A DNA stretch of 64,000 nucleotides from NCBI GenBank assembly GCA_051530055.1, contig CM121342.1:9486001-9550000 (forward strand). Reading direction: 5' to 3'. A model generated the notes under the pieces. That model was given only the letters and a program-made list of their open reading frames with translations, ran no database searches and was not told the DNA's origin. Shown here piece after piece: positions 11,965-24,302 of the stretch (positions within the stretch are counted from its first letter, which is position 1; every line of letters begins with the position of its first letter). The DNA is from Neoechinorhynchus agilis. Its lineage: Eukaryota > Acanthocephala. Position numbers and translations under genes: made by a program.

Positions 11965-13805
11965 TTATGAAATCCGAGAAGATTGGGTAGCATGGAAAAA
12001 GGGGCGTATTAGGAATACGAGTGTTGTACTCGTGTGAAAAGGGGTGATATGTGGAACGAATTTTGGTGGTAGGGTTGAGAGGCGTTTTGATTGTTTTATG
12101 AAAATAGTATCAAGGCATTCGGTGAGAGGGGGAAGACGTGAATATATTGTTTGCGATTGTGAGGATAAGATTCGAGCCAGCGGATCTGCCACAAGTTGAG
12201 ACCAAAATCGGAGCAGAGCCGGAGAAGGAGTGAATGGTCCACGGAGTCGAATGCTTTTCATCGAGGTTACGTAGGAGCGTGTCATAAATGCAAAGTCGGG
12301 CATCGGTAGCAGAAAATTCGGGTCGGAAGCGAAATTGTAGTGGCGATAACTTTTCGTGGAGAAGTGGAAGAAGGCGAGATTGAAAACATTTTTCGATGAT
12401 TTTTGAAGGAGCGGATAGAATGGAAATTGGACGGAATGATTCGGCTGAAGTAGGGTGCCCCTTTTTTGGAACGAGTATTACTTTGGCAGTATTCAGGCAA
12501 GAAGGGTAGATGCCATATAAAAAGCTGAGGTTTATAATGTGGGTAAGAGTCGTTGATGATGCAACGAAGAGCACAGTTTGGGATTTCGAATTGAGAGGAC
12601 GAATTTTTAGGTAATTTCATGGGATACTTTAGTACTTGGTATGATGAGACTAAGGGGAGTATCGGCGAGTTGACAGCAGTGATTGTAAATTGAGTCAGTG
12701 CAGAGGTTCTGGTTAATGGAATCTGGAACCGGTTTTAATTCAGTGGAGGACAAATTAGGGAAGGGATCTGGGTGGCGTAGACCAAGAGAGTCCTTGACGG
12801 GCGCCACCATGTTGAGTTGCCACCTGATCGAATTTTAGAGAAAAGGAAGTTTTTGCGTACGATAAGCATTTTGTTAGAAAGTGCCTTTTGTAAATGGAGA
12901 GTTATTGCGATGGGTCTTAGAAGCTTGCCATTGTAGAAGTTTTAAAATAAGGGTTATCCATGGAGGGTTGCGGTTGGAAATCCTAATGAGTTTCTTGGGG
13001 ATTGCCGAAGCAAGGGAATTTTCTATGATTGAGGTTAGGGAGTACATGGCCAAGGAAGGGTCATTTGTGTTGTCAGAGTGGGATGTGCGGATGTTAAAGT
13101 TGAATAATTTTATAAAATTTTGGATGTGATGATCACGTTTATCCCAGACGTGTAAACGGGGAGATTTTATAGGCTGAGGTGGGGTGGCGGGAGTGATAAG
13201 GGCAGAGTAATGGTCAGAATTCGCGGGGGGAGGGAGTTTAGAGGCGGATGAGTAGGCGTCGATATTTGTGAACACTTTGTCGACGTGGGCGTCAAGACGA
13301 GTTGGGAAGTCAATAAGTTGACCCAACTCGGAGAAGGGTAGAAGAGGAAATAGATTATTAAAGTCCCCTGCATGCGAATTTGGAGTTTGTGAGCTCCATA
13401 ATAGAGTCAATTTAGAGCAAGGAAGACTCAGGTCGAGAGGCCGGAAGTTGATAGACGCCAGCAATGGTGAATTCTCTAAGGCCGTTTCTCAGAGAAGCTA
13501 TTAAATGGACTGCAATGAATTCTAAATCGGGGTTTTGAAGAGAGCCTGTGAGAGATAAAGAGCAAGGTAACGATTGCCGTACGTAAATTGAGACCCCCCT
13601 CCTGGACGATCATCACGGTATGTATGGAAGGAAGAGTACCCAGGAAGGGTGGCTGAATCGCTACGTCGGCTGTTGAGGTTGATGAAATGAGTGAAATTTC
13701 ATCTAGTTTAGGAAGGAGGCTACGAGTATTGGAGTAGAAAACGGTGGGGAAAGGAATTTTAGATTTCGGGAAATCGGGGGCGGATGTGAGAGACTGGGGT
13801 TGCAC
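11965..13805 (-). pseudogene. LINE-B ORF2: APE endonuclease plus partial RT
   Basis: APE begins FYSNTRSLLPKLDEISL (near 13740). It continues through HAGDFNNL (the GDFN catalytic box) and FPTRLDAHVDKVFTN (near 13300) to N-S-D-H-Y-S. RT fingers and part of the palm follow. Several frame shifts separate these blocks, and the catalytic YADD region is not found. Confidence 0.8.
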
Positions 13806-13868
13806 TGTTCATTGCGGGTGGTGAGTTATGTAAGGAATCGTTACGGGATGCCGACAAAGAACGATTGA

Positions 13869-14752
13869 TTATCCCAAAGAGAGAAGTCTGGGGGCGACTC
13901 GAAAATTTGAGTTGGGATGTGTTAATGGTAATGATAGAAATGATTTTAGGGTCAGGAATTTGTATGGATCAACTACGGTTATATGGGCCGATTTATGGTG
14001 ATTTTGAGTAGGAGTAGAGAGATAATTGTTTACTTGATTCGGGAATAAAGAGATTATTTGATGAGGAAGGGCTGGGAGATTGACCTTTGTTGTTATTCGG
14101 GCGCCGGTGTAGTTGCACGTAATCAAAGAAACTGGGAAGTCGCTTATTCTTATATTTTCAGGATAGGGGATGTGTTCGCAGGTGTTTGCTAAAAGTGACG
14201 AGTTACATTGGGAGGATGAGTTCTGGGTTGAGTTTGGAGCGCCGGCGGAAGGATTTTGTGATGAGTTCTTATGTGGATAGATACGAAAAGAAGGTTGAAA
14301 AGTAAGGAGTTTGTATCTCCTGTTAAGAAAGAGGGAGGCTACGGCTGGTGAAATAAAAGTTACTTTGAGGAGACGTGGTCTCGGGTTAAAGAGATTTTTG
14401 GAGGGAATGCGCATAACAGTTGATGGGGGAGGAATAATAGGCTGATTTGGTGGTTGTTGTGTGCATCAGCGGCGACAGGATCTGTAACAGGGGCTTCCGG
14501 CATACCAGAAGTAAAAATGGTGCGATTTCTATCCTCGACGGCGGAGTGCATGATGCGATGAGTCGAATTCAGAGCAACGAGGGATGATAGTGGTGGTGGA
14601 GAAGGCGTATCACTACCGAAATGAATCGGATGGTTGATTGATTTTGATGGAGTTCCCCCTTTTGCTCTTGTTACTACTCGTTCAGATGTTACTTGGACCT
14701 TTTGTTCGACCGTAGCTTTCATAGTAATCTCACTGAATTTGTTAAAGTACAA
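13869..14752 (-). pseudogene. LINE-B ORF1-like region
   Basis: Two minus-strand frames upstream of APE are rich in Ser, Pro and Asn. One starts at 14752 (MYFNKFSEITMKATVEQKV), the other near 14414. A central stretch (SDFPVSLITCNYTGARITTK) looks folded, not low complexity, but I do not recognise it. By position it is the LINE ORF1 product. Confidence 0.45.
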
Positions 14753-14879
14753 AACAGTAATTACTTCAGCTGGTCACTTTCGTTTTTCCGTTTAGCGAAC
14801 GTGAGCTGGGTTTAGGAAGGTTGTTTGAGTGTTTACCTTGATCAAAAGGCGTACCATATTATTCCTCTGAAACAATGGG

Positions 14880-16070
14880 TTTAATAAATTCATTTAATTT
14901 TTCACCGCCATAAACAGACGAAAGCAAGGTTGGGAATTACATCAATTTTCATTCAATAGAACTTATGTGTCCAAAGGGTTAAGATGCTTAGCTTGATGAC
15001 GTAAGCAAAGTTGGGAATTTAATGAATTTTCGTTCAGTTAATTAAAATAATGTGCCTAGGTGATGCGAATAGTTTGATGACGTATGCAAAGTCATTTTGT
15101 GTTATAGGCATCAAATAATCTTTAAAAATGTAGAGCTACTTCGGAGGCGGTTAAGGCTGGTTGGCTAATATCGCAGTCAAAGCTCTACAAGCAGAAAGAG
15201 GCTTATGATGGTTGTAACTTTAAACATGTAGTAAGCATTGGATATATGGTATATACAATGTTCAACGTTCAGGAAGTTTTAAATTTTACGGCGAAAGCAA
15301 AGTTGATAATTTTACGCATTGCCGCTCAGTTTAACACATACAATTTGTCGAAATGGTTAAAACGCTAACGTTGATTACTTAAGCAAAGTTGACGATTTAA
15401 TACAATGTCGCTCGGCGGGACTCGTACAATATATCGAAGGAACTCGGATGCTTGAATGACGTGAGCAAACTTATTTTGTTGTATAGGTTGCAAATCCTAA
15501 ATATTCTTCAGTCGGCTGCTTCGGAAGCTTCATGGTAAAGCAAGGCATGTTGTGTGCGTCTGATGGTTGTAGGATGAACCTCGAGGAAACCTTTCGAATT
15601 ATTGATTTAGAAATGTGCAATGTCCACTCAATTTTAAAAATGAGAAGCGTTTTAATTAGAGACAAATATAGCGCAGATAAAAGTTAAGTTTGATTACGTG
15701 AGGAGACTTATTATAATACGAAGAACCTCAAATGCGTTACTTCATGATGTAAAAAATAATTTGGTTTTATTGTTTTCAAATGCTGAGTATTAATGATGGG
15801 GCTGCTGTGGCAGCTTCCGTTGAAATGCCAGGCATATTTTATAAATTTTAGACTTATTGAATATGCAGTTTTTAATATGTAGAAACATTTAACAACGAGA
15901 ATCGCTGGAATTAGAGTAAAGTGTTACGCTTCTAATGCAAAGTTGAAAATTTATGCATTGCCGCTCAGTTTAACAAAAATAATCTTTTAGAAGAGTAAAG
16001 ATGCCAGGTTTCGGGATGTCAGCAAAGGTATTTTGTTGCCTTGGCATCAATGCTGTCGACATGCGAAACT
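14880..16070. repeat. Degenerate tandem repeat with higher-order period
   Basis: The motif GCAAAGTTGNNAATTTA recurs near 14930, 15005, 15295, 15380 and 15937. A partner, GCAAANTTATTTTG, recurs near 15084, 15465 and 16020. CCGCTCAGTTTAACA recurs near 15325 and 15965. Short spacing is about 75-85 bp, and the whole block appears to repeat about every 370 bp. There is no coding. It lies between LINE-B and an R2-like LINE relic. Confidence 0.6.
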
Positions 16071-16089
16071 TGCATATTCATTAAGGAAA

Positions 16090-17820
16090 ATGCTATTTCA
16101 AATAATATTGCCAATTAATGTTTTAATAAGTCGGCTCAGGGTCTCGGCATCCAGAGTTGTGAATACAGTCGTACTTGGTTGGGTTCTGGGTGATCTTCCA
16201 GAGGTTGAATGTGGCCTCGACCTGCGAGAACCACCGTCGGAGAGAAGGGTACCCACGGAAGCGATTGGGATAGCGTTAAACCAAGCACCCGATTCTTTTG
16301 TAGAGGCTGCCGCCAATCGAGTTCGGTTCACCAGGTCACGACAATCTGAAATTAAAGAGTTATGAATTCTGGATACCAGGGGTGAGTCCCAAATTGAATG
16401 TTTGCAACCATTGACGTGGACCTGCCCGCTGCCTGAATCTCCACACGAAAGATTAAGAGCCTCCACGAAGTCTTCATTCAAAGTGTAATTCTCGCCAAGA
16501 AAGGATTAAACGATTTTGCGGCTTGCTTCATACAATCCCAAATAAGCTGGCAGAGAAATATCGGCTGCTTTTCGGATACCCAAATCGCTGGACGACACAG
16601 GCAAGGACGCTTGACGCCTGGCCTCGTCCGACAGCTGAGTATTTAAAATTTTCTCGAGAAAGGCTTTCACCGTATCGTCTAATTTTGCCAGCTTATCCTT
16701 GTGTCTAAAAGCGGTGCTGCGCGCAGTTTATACAGCAGTTTGGGAATAAAGAGGGTGTTTTTGATCAGGAACAGAGCCTCGTGTAAAGAGAATTCATCAA
16801 CTCGTTCGCACAGCATCGAAAGGGTCGGTTGAAGGTTGGCAATCTTTTCTTCAACATTGATCAATTCTATCGCGGGGGCCAGGTTCCAAAAGTCTTTCAC
16901 TATAGTTTGCCGGACGCCTCATTTTGCACGTTTATCACTAAAATCTTGCATTTCGTAGCATTCAATGCCAATTTTCGCCATCTGCTTCACGGGTGTTTCC
17001 CAGTCGCGATGTACAACTGAGGGGTTACCTCCGAACGTGACATCATCCAGGTACCAGCCGTTAAGGCTGGACTGGAGAGAGTGCGCGACGAGATTGACTG
17101 TGAGTGAGAAGGCCTAGGGCCCAAAGGATCCCATTGTTGAACTCCTCTTTCTGAACACAAAACCTGGTTATTGAAGAACAAGGGTGTCGGAATCCCATAG
17201 GCATTAACGAAATAGCGAAATGCTTCTGATGCGTGATCTCTTACTACTTCAAGCAAATCTGCTCGGTGAATTGTGTTGAATGCATTTTTGAAATCACATT
17301 TCAAGATCACGCATGGGATCGGAAACAATATCAGTAACCTTTCTATTGTGTCCTTAAAGGAATTTTGATTGGGGCAACCGAGAAATGGTTTCTATGTAAG
17401 ACTAATTCGAACTGCCTATTTCAAGCGGATACATCAATACAAAAACGTTGGTCAGACTCATATATTGAGCAGGAATTTCGAAACCTCCACGATTGTTATA
17501 CCAACCAAAAAAATGGGCACGCCTACTTGATGCAGCGAAACTAAATTGTCCCGTAGTTTTTTAACGCTTTACCGATTCGGTCGATTGATACTAAAATTAA
17601 TGACCGCCCGTTTGGTTTCGCCAATTCCTGTAGCATGCAAGTGCGATGCCAAAACGGGGACAGCACAGGAACTCAAGGATTCGACTGCCCTAAGACGATA
17701 GCCTCGCACAATCGCTACAGCACGATGATTGCTCTTAAACGTAGGGCTTTGGCAACGGCATTCCATATCTCCTCGAGCCAGACGGTTGTACAAGAGATGA
17801 CGGGAAAATACCAAAAAATT
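16090..17820 (-). mobile_element. R2-like LINE relic (LINE-C, minus copy)
   Basis: Minus-strand remnant of the same non-LTR element as the fuller copy at 39540-42450. The RT block (17328-16987) includes CDFKNAFNTIHRADLL and SERGVQQWDPLGP and matches the plus copy almost exactly. Downstream (16900-16098) come the thumb/linker region and the N-terminal part of the C-terminal nuclease region. The 17814-17569 stretch may be more upstream coding. Several frame breaks are present. Near identity of the RT block to the 40.7 kb copy suggests a fairly recent common source. Confidence 0.8.
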
Positions 17821-17955
17821 CTGTGGGGATTGTCCTTATTTAAGCAAGTTAAGCGGTTGAAAACAAATGTTTATTTTCGAACGAATAATTCGGGGTTTTA
17901 CTCCTTCTTCAAGGTCCTGAAAAACACACGCGATCTACAAAGGTGGAGCTAGAAT
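17800..17955. repeat. Rp terminal repeat, copy 2
   Basis: Contains GGTTGAAAACAAATGTTTA and a stem-loop (TTCGGGGTTTTACTCCTTC, then TTCAAGGTCCTG) shared with copies near 11200, 48150 and 53180. The reverse strand reads CTTGAAGAAGG...CCGAAT, a hammerhead-like arrangement with C3 and the final core base changed. Confidence 0.5.
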
Positions 17956-18029
17956 AAAGTCAGTGAGAAAGTTAACTCGCCCCTTCGGTTGATTACAACA
18001 ACGAGTCTTACGTTACGATTACTAAGGAC

Positions 18030-18260
18030 AAATTGTCCCTGGCAGCTTCAAGAGCCGATGAAATGGCGAAAAAGGCACGGAAAAAAGGAGACTCGCTATT
18101 GAGACAATCGGTGCCGTCGCACCAAGCATCGCAGAATTTTTAATAGAGGTTGGAAAATGGTTGTTAGCAACAACAAAGGACTACAAAGCAGCCAACTGTT
18201 TTTATCAGAAAATCAGCGATTCAGAAAGGGAATGCTGCATCCTCTAGGCAATAAAGGAAA
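18030..18260 (+). pseudogene. C-terminal fragment of an R2-like LINE protein
   Basis: A plus-strand frame reads AIETIGAVAPSIAEFL, then a region like TTKDYKAANCFYQKIS. This matches the pattern VETxGAxGxSAxxxLxxL...GDxRAxxFLxxxIxxAxQRGNAA at the C-terminus of LINE-C-type proteins elsewhere in the window. Diverged from those copies, so probably a related family. Only the tail is present. Confidence 0.5.
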
Positions 18261-18860
18261 AATATGTTCATCCGTAAATTTGATTGTGCATACATAATTA
18301 AAAAAACTCCTAACTATGAATATGGTGATATCCATTTCCCAAGGTATTTTTTAATAATAAATCCAATCGGAATATATTGCACGCAAAGATTATACAAATG
18401 CAAAGTGAAATATATGTTAAACAAATATAAAGTGAGTCAAATGAGAAAACTCAAACATAACAAGCAAGTGTTTCGGTTTTATGAGTAAAAACTTGACGAC
18501 AAGCCCTCATTCAGAAGCGATATACGCAAATTCCGTTTTCAATTATGTTAATAAATAAACGATTAAAACTTAGTTAAGATATGCATGACTCCATCGAAAG
18601 TAACTTGACTCGTGTAATCTTTTGCACGACCACACTAAACATTATTCTTAAATGGACTGCCATTTTAGCATGTGAGACACAATGACATTTTAGAAAAACC
18701 TGAATCGCATTCCTTCAAAATCATTCAAAAAAATAAGACGTTCTCAATATCTGAATTTATTGTTGTCGCAGGAAAAGGTCTTAAATTTATTATTCACTCT
18801 TGGACTCTATAATCAATTTCATGGGCTGATGGTTGGCTTCTGAGAGTTTCGTAATGAAAA
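18260..18860. other. Gene-free AT-rich stretch
   Basis: No supported feature; one short AT-rich open frame near 18264 is not protein-like. Confidence 0.45.
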
Positions 18861-18986
18861 ACACTTAGGCTGCTAACATCGACATGCACAATCTTTCAAT
18901 TTTCTCTTCACCAACAAAAGCAATAATTTGTCGGGGGCAATATTTAAGATTGAGTGCGATATTATAAAATGCGTCCACGGTTCGGG

Positions 18987-20309
18987 GACCGTGTGCCCCT
19001 GCTCGAAAAACCCTGCAATGTATCGTGTGTTTTCCATTGATTTTAACTACGTCACTGGCAGGTAGTTTTACGTTGAAATTCGCCTTATTGCCTTTCATTC
19101 CATTGGCCGCAGAGATGTGTGCGAGGCCTCAAGAACCAGACGCCTTCCAACAAGATTTGGCTCTTTCTCTATAAATTCAGTGCCTTCGAAATCTATGCGA
19201 TGCTGCATAGTTTCCTGGTGGTTTGAAATCGCAGATAAGCGATCAAAACGTCGACAGACTTGTTTATGTTGGGTGACTCTTTTCGGAATGCCCTGCATTG
19301 CTTGGTCGGTGTACGCCTTGTCACATTGAGTGCACCCCGCAACGAGTCGGATTATTGTACACCTTCTTCTTGGACGTGTTGGCGAGGATGATGCTTTTAT
19401 TATTGTACACTCGAACTCCCCCTCGGTCCTCATAATCGAATTGATCATTTGGTTTGTTGCATCACCAAAACAAATTCAACTCTTTCTCGGACTCTGGGAG
19501 CGGTCTTTTGTTCTGTGTTCGGTGATTGCTCCTCTTAATCCCGCAGTCAATTATCCACATAAGATATCCTCTTATTCTCAATTCCCTCACAATACTATCC
19601 CTTTCCTTAATCCATGTAACTCGAGTGGATGATATTAGAAACGCTCTCCGAAAATGCGAAGTTACCGCGGATATCTTTTGCCTCATTGGTTGATGACTGG
19701 ACCAGTGCGGTGGTCCCCAAGGCACGTTGAGCTACTCAGGACGTCCAGGAACGGAATCTCTCCTTTGTAATTCTCGTTATTAACGGTCCACTGAATGTGC
19801 GGATCTTGACTGTTCAATGCGGCCCTAAGTGATTCGTTGCTGTGGTTAGAATCAATCATAATGAACACATCATCCGCATACCGCCACCACCGATTAACAT
19901 CCTTATGATGTTCCAAGAAAGTGGACTCCCACTCCCGCATGTAGATGTCCCTAAGGTCGGAGCTAATGGCGATCCCATGGCTACTCCATTTGTTTGATCG
20001 TAGAATGTCCCTTCGAATTCAAACGCGGTCATCCTTGTGCACCATTGGATCAGTGAATGCCAAGTAGCTAAGTCCAAACGTGGTTCATTACAATGCTTGG
20101 TAAGTAAGTCGGCCAAAAATTCAATTGCTTTAATCAAAGGGGCATTGGTGAAAAGAGCATTCACGTCAGCCGTAAACATCCTGTATTGCTCGACGTTAAG
20201 TTTACTCATCTCAGACGCAAACGTTGGGACGTCCTTAATGTGCAAGGCGGAGGTTGGTAAAAACGATCTTAATAAAGTATTGATCTCTTTAGATAGCAGG
20301 TGATTGAAG
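18987..20309 (-). repeat. PLE-1 palindrome, left arm (RT and GIY-YIG in minus orientation)
   Basis: About 1.32 kb, near-identical in reverse complement to 21458-22785. It carries RT palm (near 20000) and GIY-YIG (19448-19095). High identity implies recent formation or homogenisation. Confidence 0.85.
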
Positions 20310-21457
20310 CACGAAGTTACCGCGGATATCTTTTGTCTCATTGATTGATGACTGGACAGTGCAGTGGTCCCCAAGGCACGTTCGGTTTGTGAAATGAAGC
20401 AGTGCTTGCCCTAGTCTTGTGTTGACTGTTTAATCAGAACGTCCAGGAACGGAACATCTCATACCGGGATTATCTTCACCACAAGTAAAAATTTAACATC
20501 CCGATTTATTTTCTCGATATGATTAACATGCAGTATGGTGATAACTGTCTAAGGATAATTTTTCAACTGATTAAAACTGAGATAAAGGCAACGATGGGCG
20601 TTTCATTTCTTAAAACGTGCAGAGACGAAGGATTAATTCCAAAGTGTGCTATAATAAAATCCGGCATCATCGGCTTTCTAGATTCCCCATTGCGGAAGTT
20701 CTTTTCGAAGAAATTGATCACATCTGGTATTCATGAAATGAGGAACCGGATAGCAAATTGCAAAAGAGTATTGGCGCCCTTGTGGGAATTCGTGACACGT
20801 ACCTTTGAAGGTAAAGATATAAGAACTGCTGATGACTACCTCAATTTACGAATCTATATTGCTTAACAACAGACAGCTAGGAATCACGCTTGAAAACTTG
20901 ATTAATTGAGACCTCAGGCATAGGAGTTGAACAGTTATTTTGTCAATAGATCGAAGCATACCTTTTCCTCAAGTGAAATGCAATTGCTGAGCAAAGGTCC
21001 TGACTACATTATGCAGAAGAGGATACGAGATATCAATATAAGATGTGATACAGAACAATTGATGCACGCACCTTGATCTGATTAGCTCCATCGTGGCTTA
21101 TGACAGGCAAGCTCGGATCCAGAACGTTCGTGTTAATAATGACGAGACAGCAATCATGAGGTCCCTTAAGGATGCATCAGCAATATGTATTTGCAAATCT
21201 GGCAAAGGACGGGCGTCGGTGGCGATGGGCATAGATGATTATAGGAACGCTGCTTTACAACTGCTAAATATAGACAAATTCGAGAGACTGGCAAAAGATT
21301 TCACTGTATCTTCCTTAGGAGTCGGTTGAATCGATCTCTTATAAGTACGCAATTCTATAATACTGCGAGATCTTCATTTCCCGGGCTGCGTTTTTGTACC
21401 TACTTCCGAAGATTCACAAACCTACTCTGCAATACCGTCCAATCATCGCTAGTTATA

Positions 21458-22785
21458 TGTGCTTCAATCACCTGCTATCTAAAGAGATCAATACTTTATT
21501 AAGATCGTTTTTACCAGCCTCCGCCTTGCACATTAAGGACGTCCCAACGTTTGCGTCTGAGATGAGTAAACTTAACGTCGAGCAATACAGGATGTTTACG
21601 GCTGACGTGAATGCTCTTTTCACCAATGCCCCTTTGATTAAAGCAATTGAATTTTCGGCCGACTTACTTACCAAGCATTGTAATGAACCACGTTTGGACT
21701 TAGCTACTTGGCATTCACTGATCCAATGGTGCACAAGGATGACCGCGTTTGAATTCGAAGGGACATTCTACGATCAAACAAATGGAGTAGCCATGGGATC
21801 GCCATTAGCTCCGACCTTAGGGACATCTACATGGGGGAGTGGGAGTCCACTTTCTTGGAACATCATAAGGATGTTAATCGGTCGTGGCGGTATGCGGATG
21901 ATGTGTTCGTTATGATTGATTCTAACCACAGCAACGAATCACTTAGGGCCGCATTGAACAGTCAAGATCCGCACATTCAGTGGACCGTTAATAACGAGAA
22001 TTACAAAGGAGAGATTCCGTTCCTGGACGTCCTGAGTATCTCAACGTGCCTTGGGGACCACCGCACTGGTCCAGCCATCAACCAATAAGGCAAAAGATAT
22101 CCGCGGTAACTTCGTATTTTCGGAGAGCGTTTCTAATATCATCCACTCGAGTTACATGGATTAAGGAAAGGGATAGTATTGTGAGGGAATTGAGAATAAG
22201 AGGATATCTTATGTGGATAATTGACTGCGGGATTAGGAGGAGCAATCACCGAACACAGAACAAAAGACCGCTCCCACAGTCCGAGAAAGAGTTGAATTTG
22301 TTTTGGTGATGCAACAAACCAAATGATCAATTCGATTATGAGGACCGAGGGGGAGTTCGAGTGTACAATAATAAAAGCATCATCCTCGCCAACACGTCCA
22401 AGAAGAAGGTGTACAATAATCCGACTCGTTGCGGGGTGCACTCAATGTGACAAGGCGTACACCGACCAAACAATGCAGGGCATTCCGAAAAGAGTCACCC
22501 AACATAAACAAGCCTGTCGACGTTTTGATCGCTTATCTGCGATTTCAAACCACCAGGAAACTATGCAGCATCGCATAGATTTCGAAGGCACTGAATTTAT
22601 AGAGAAAGAGCCAAATCTTGTTGGAAGGCGTCTGGTTCTTGAGGCCTCGCACACATCTCTGCGGCCAATGGAATGAAAGGCAATAAGGCGAATTTCAACG
22701 TAAAACTACCTGCCAGTGACGTAGTTAAAATCAATGGAAAACACACGATACATTGCAGGGTTTTTCGAGCAGGGGCACACGGTCA
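21458..22785 (+). repeat. PLE-1 palindrome, right arm
   Basis: Partner of 18987-20309. The spacer between the arms is about 1.15 kb and holds the N-terminal coding region of the plus-oriented copy. Confidence 0.85.
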
Positions 22786-23037
22786 GCGAACCTTGAGCGA
22801 GGTTTTCTCTTTCGAAATATTTCCCAATAGTAAAGTGATTTTTAACCGGGATTATCTTCATTACAAGTCAAAATTTACCATCCCGATGTATTTCCTCGAT
22901 ATAATTGTAAAATACTTACGAGTTAATTTTAAGCGGCGATAAATCTCGATTTTAAATTCAAACGAACGAATAATTTGCGATGATGTTCGTTGTTATTCTA
23001 GACGGGATATTTGTATAGGAAAAACGCTTCAGTCAAA

Positions 23038-24059
23038 ATGTTCAACTGCACACATCAAAGAGGCAGGATACTCGTAGAGATAGCCGTTTGGTCTCGCGTA
23101 GTCGTCTTACCGATATGGATAATCCTCGGTTTCACAGGCAACTTTCTTTTATACCTGGCAGTCCAATTACCGTTGTATCGAAGAATGTCCTTCTCCGTAT
23201 ATTTAAAAGCGATTGCTTTTATCGACACAATATTCATCATTGGCGTGCTTGGCCGATGGCTTGAATCGATTCAAGTTATCAATCTTAATAAACTTACGAA
23301 TTGCGGAGGAATATTCTTGTTCTTCTTCAGTACATCAATTCAGTCGAATTGGTTATTATTGGCAGCCAATATAGATCGACTGATTGGAATAATAAGTCCT
23401 GGAATTGCTCGTAAATTTTCGAATAAGCGTCAATCAGTCATTTATTGTGTCATTATCATATTGACCGTGTTCGGAATCATGCTTCAATGGCCTTTTATAC
23501 TTCATTAAATCATGATTTTCTTTTAGGCCATTAAAAGATAGTCGTGCCGTATAGTTCCACGAGGTTCGATGTAGCTGGATATCCATGTATCTTCATTCCG
23601 GCAGCTCGGAAATACGGGAAGGTCATATGGCCAATTCTGTACAACGTTCTGGGAGTTGGTTTACCGATGATTGCAATCATTGGTTGCAATATTTATCTCT
23701 ACATGCAAATTCAAGCGACGAAGAAAAGGGCAGGAAAAATATTGAACGGAAGAGTGAGACAGTCCATTCGGAATCTTATTTTAATTTCAATGTATCACCT
23801 TCTGGCAACAACTCCCTTTGCGATAATCCAACTGATTTCCGCTTTAATAACAAAAAGAAGCAGCTGTACTGCCCAAGCAGCTTGGATGTTTACTAATATC
23901 ATGGCACTACATTTTAGTATATCAGATTATTGCCTAAAATTCTATCTTTTTATTTTTCAAGGAGGCCAAGTGAGGAAAAACATAAAGTATATTATTTTAC
24001 GAAAACGTTTGCTTATGGACGAGTCACAGGCAACGATCAACGCAATATCGCGAAGTTAA
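23038..24059 (+). CDS. Rhodopsin-like 7TM receptor, paralogue 3
   Basis: Third receptor, starting at M-F-N-C-T (23038), eight bases after a CTTCAG acceptor-like site. TM3 ends A-N-I-D-R-L, TM4 ends LQWPFILH, ECL2 has GYPCI, and TM7 has S-D-Y-C-L-K-F-Y. Exon 1 is again 467 nt if it ends just before the conserved TT. The stop TAA (23506) is at the same codon as in paralogues 1 and 2. A nearby acceptor (GATAG at 23537-23541) leaves the join one base out of phase. Either the boundary differs slightly or this copy is damaged. Tracts around 23238-23394 and 23764-23959 are nearly identical to paralogue 2. Separated from its siblings by element insertions. Confidence 0.7.
23505..23541 (+). other. Putative non-GT intron in receptor paralogue 3
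   Basis: A short interruption beginning TTAAATC and ending about GATAG. It contains the inverted repeat TCTTTTA/TAAAAGA, and CATTAAA occurs near both ends. With this acceptor the join is one base out of phase, so the 3' boundary is uncertain. Confidence 0.3.
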
Positions 24060-24302
24060 AATTTCTGATATTTGAAAAAAGTTTACATGTGTATGGAAAA
24101 TTAGAAATAAATCTTTAAAATCTCAAAAGAGATAGGTTTCCATTTTCAATAATATTTTCATTCTACATTCGGTGTCACCAATTAGTAAAAACCATTACAT
24201 CTTTATGTTTTTGAAAATAATGCATGAGAAATTTCTCATTTTGTGAGAATTGTTAAAATAATTGGCCTTTAAAATTTAAAGAAATAATCGATAATTGTAA
24301 TT
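24060..24302. other. Spacer between receptor 3 and PLE-2
   Basis: AT-rich 3' flank of the receptor with no supported feature. A partially similar AT-rich stretch follows the element on its other side (27290-27440). Confidence 0.4.

Larger units (their letters stand above)
11950..14755 (-). mobile_element. Degenerate CR1/Jockey-type LINE (LINE-B)
   Basis: A second minus-strand LINE related to LINE-A. An ORF1-like region (14752-13869) is followed by an APE domain (13790-13170), a linker with ISNRNPPW (near 12950) and a reverse transcriptase (12574-11965) with FRPISILSAPSKIIEK and FRPEFSATDARLCIYD. The end nearest 11950 lacks the YADD and thumb region, so the 3' part is missing or unrecognisable. 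It carries frame breaks throughout. Diverged from LINE-A, so the two are not a recent duplication. Confidence 0.85.
18865..22945. mobile_element. Penelope-like element PLE-1 arranged as a palindrome
   Basis: A Penelope-like retroelement (telomerase-related RT plus GIY-YIG nuclease). A fuller plus-oriented copy runs from about 20480 to 22800. A partial minus-oriented copy lies in front of it (18987-20309), with a scrap of the same sequence at 20310-20470. Parts on the plus strand: N-terminal region (20519-21329), RT with LLPKIHKP, VNALFTNAPL, GVAMGSPLAP and YADD (21394-22090), linker, and GIY-YIG with C-x-x-C-D-K-A-Y-T-D-Q (22323-22676). It is broken at a few points. The tail motif ACCGGGATTATCTTCA near 20466 recurs at 22853 and 38581. 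It separates receptor paralogue 3 from its siblings. Confidence 0.85.
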
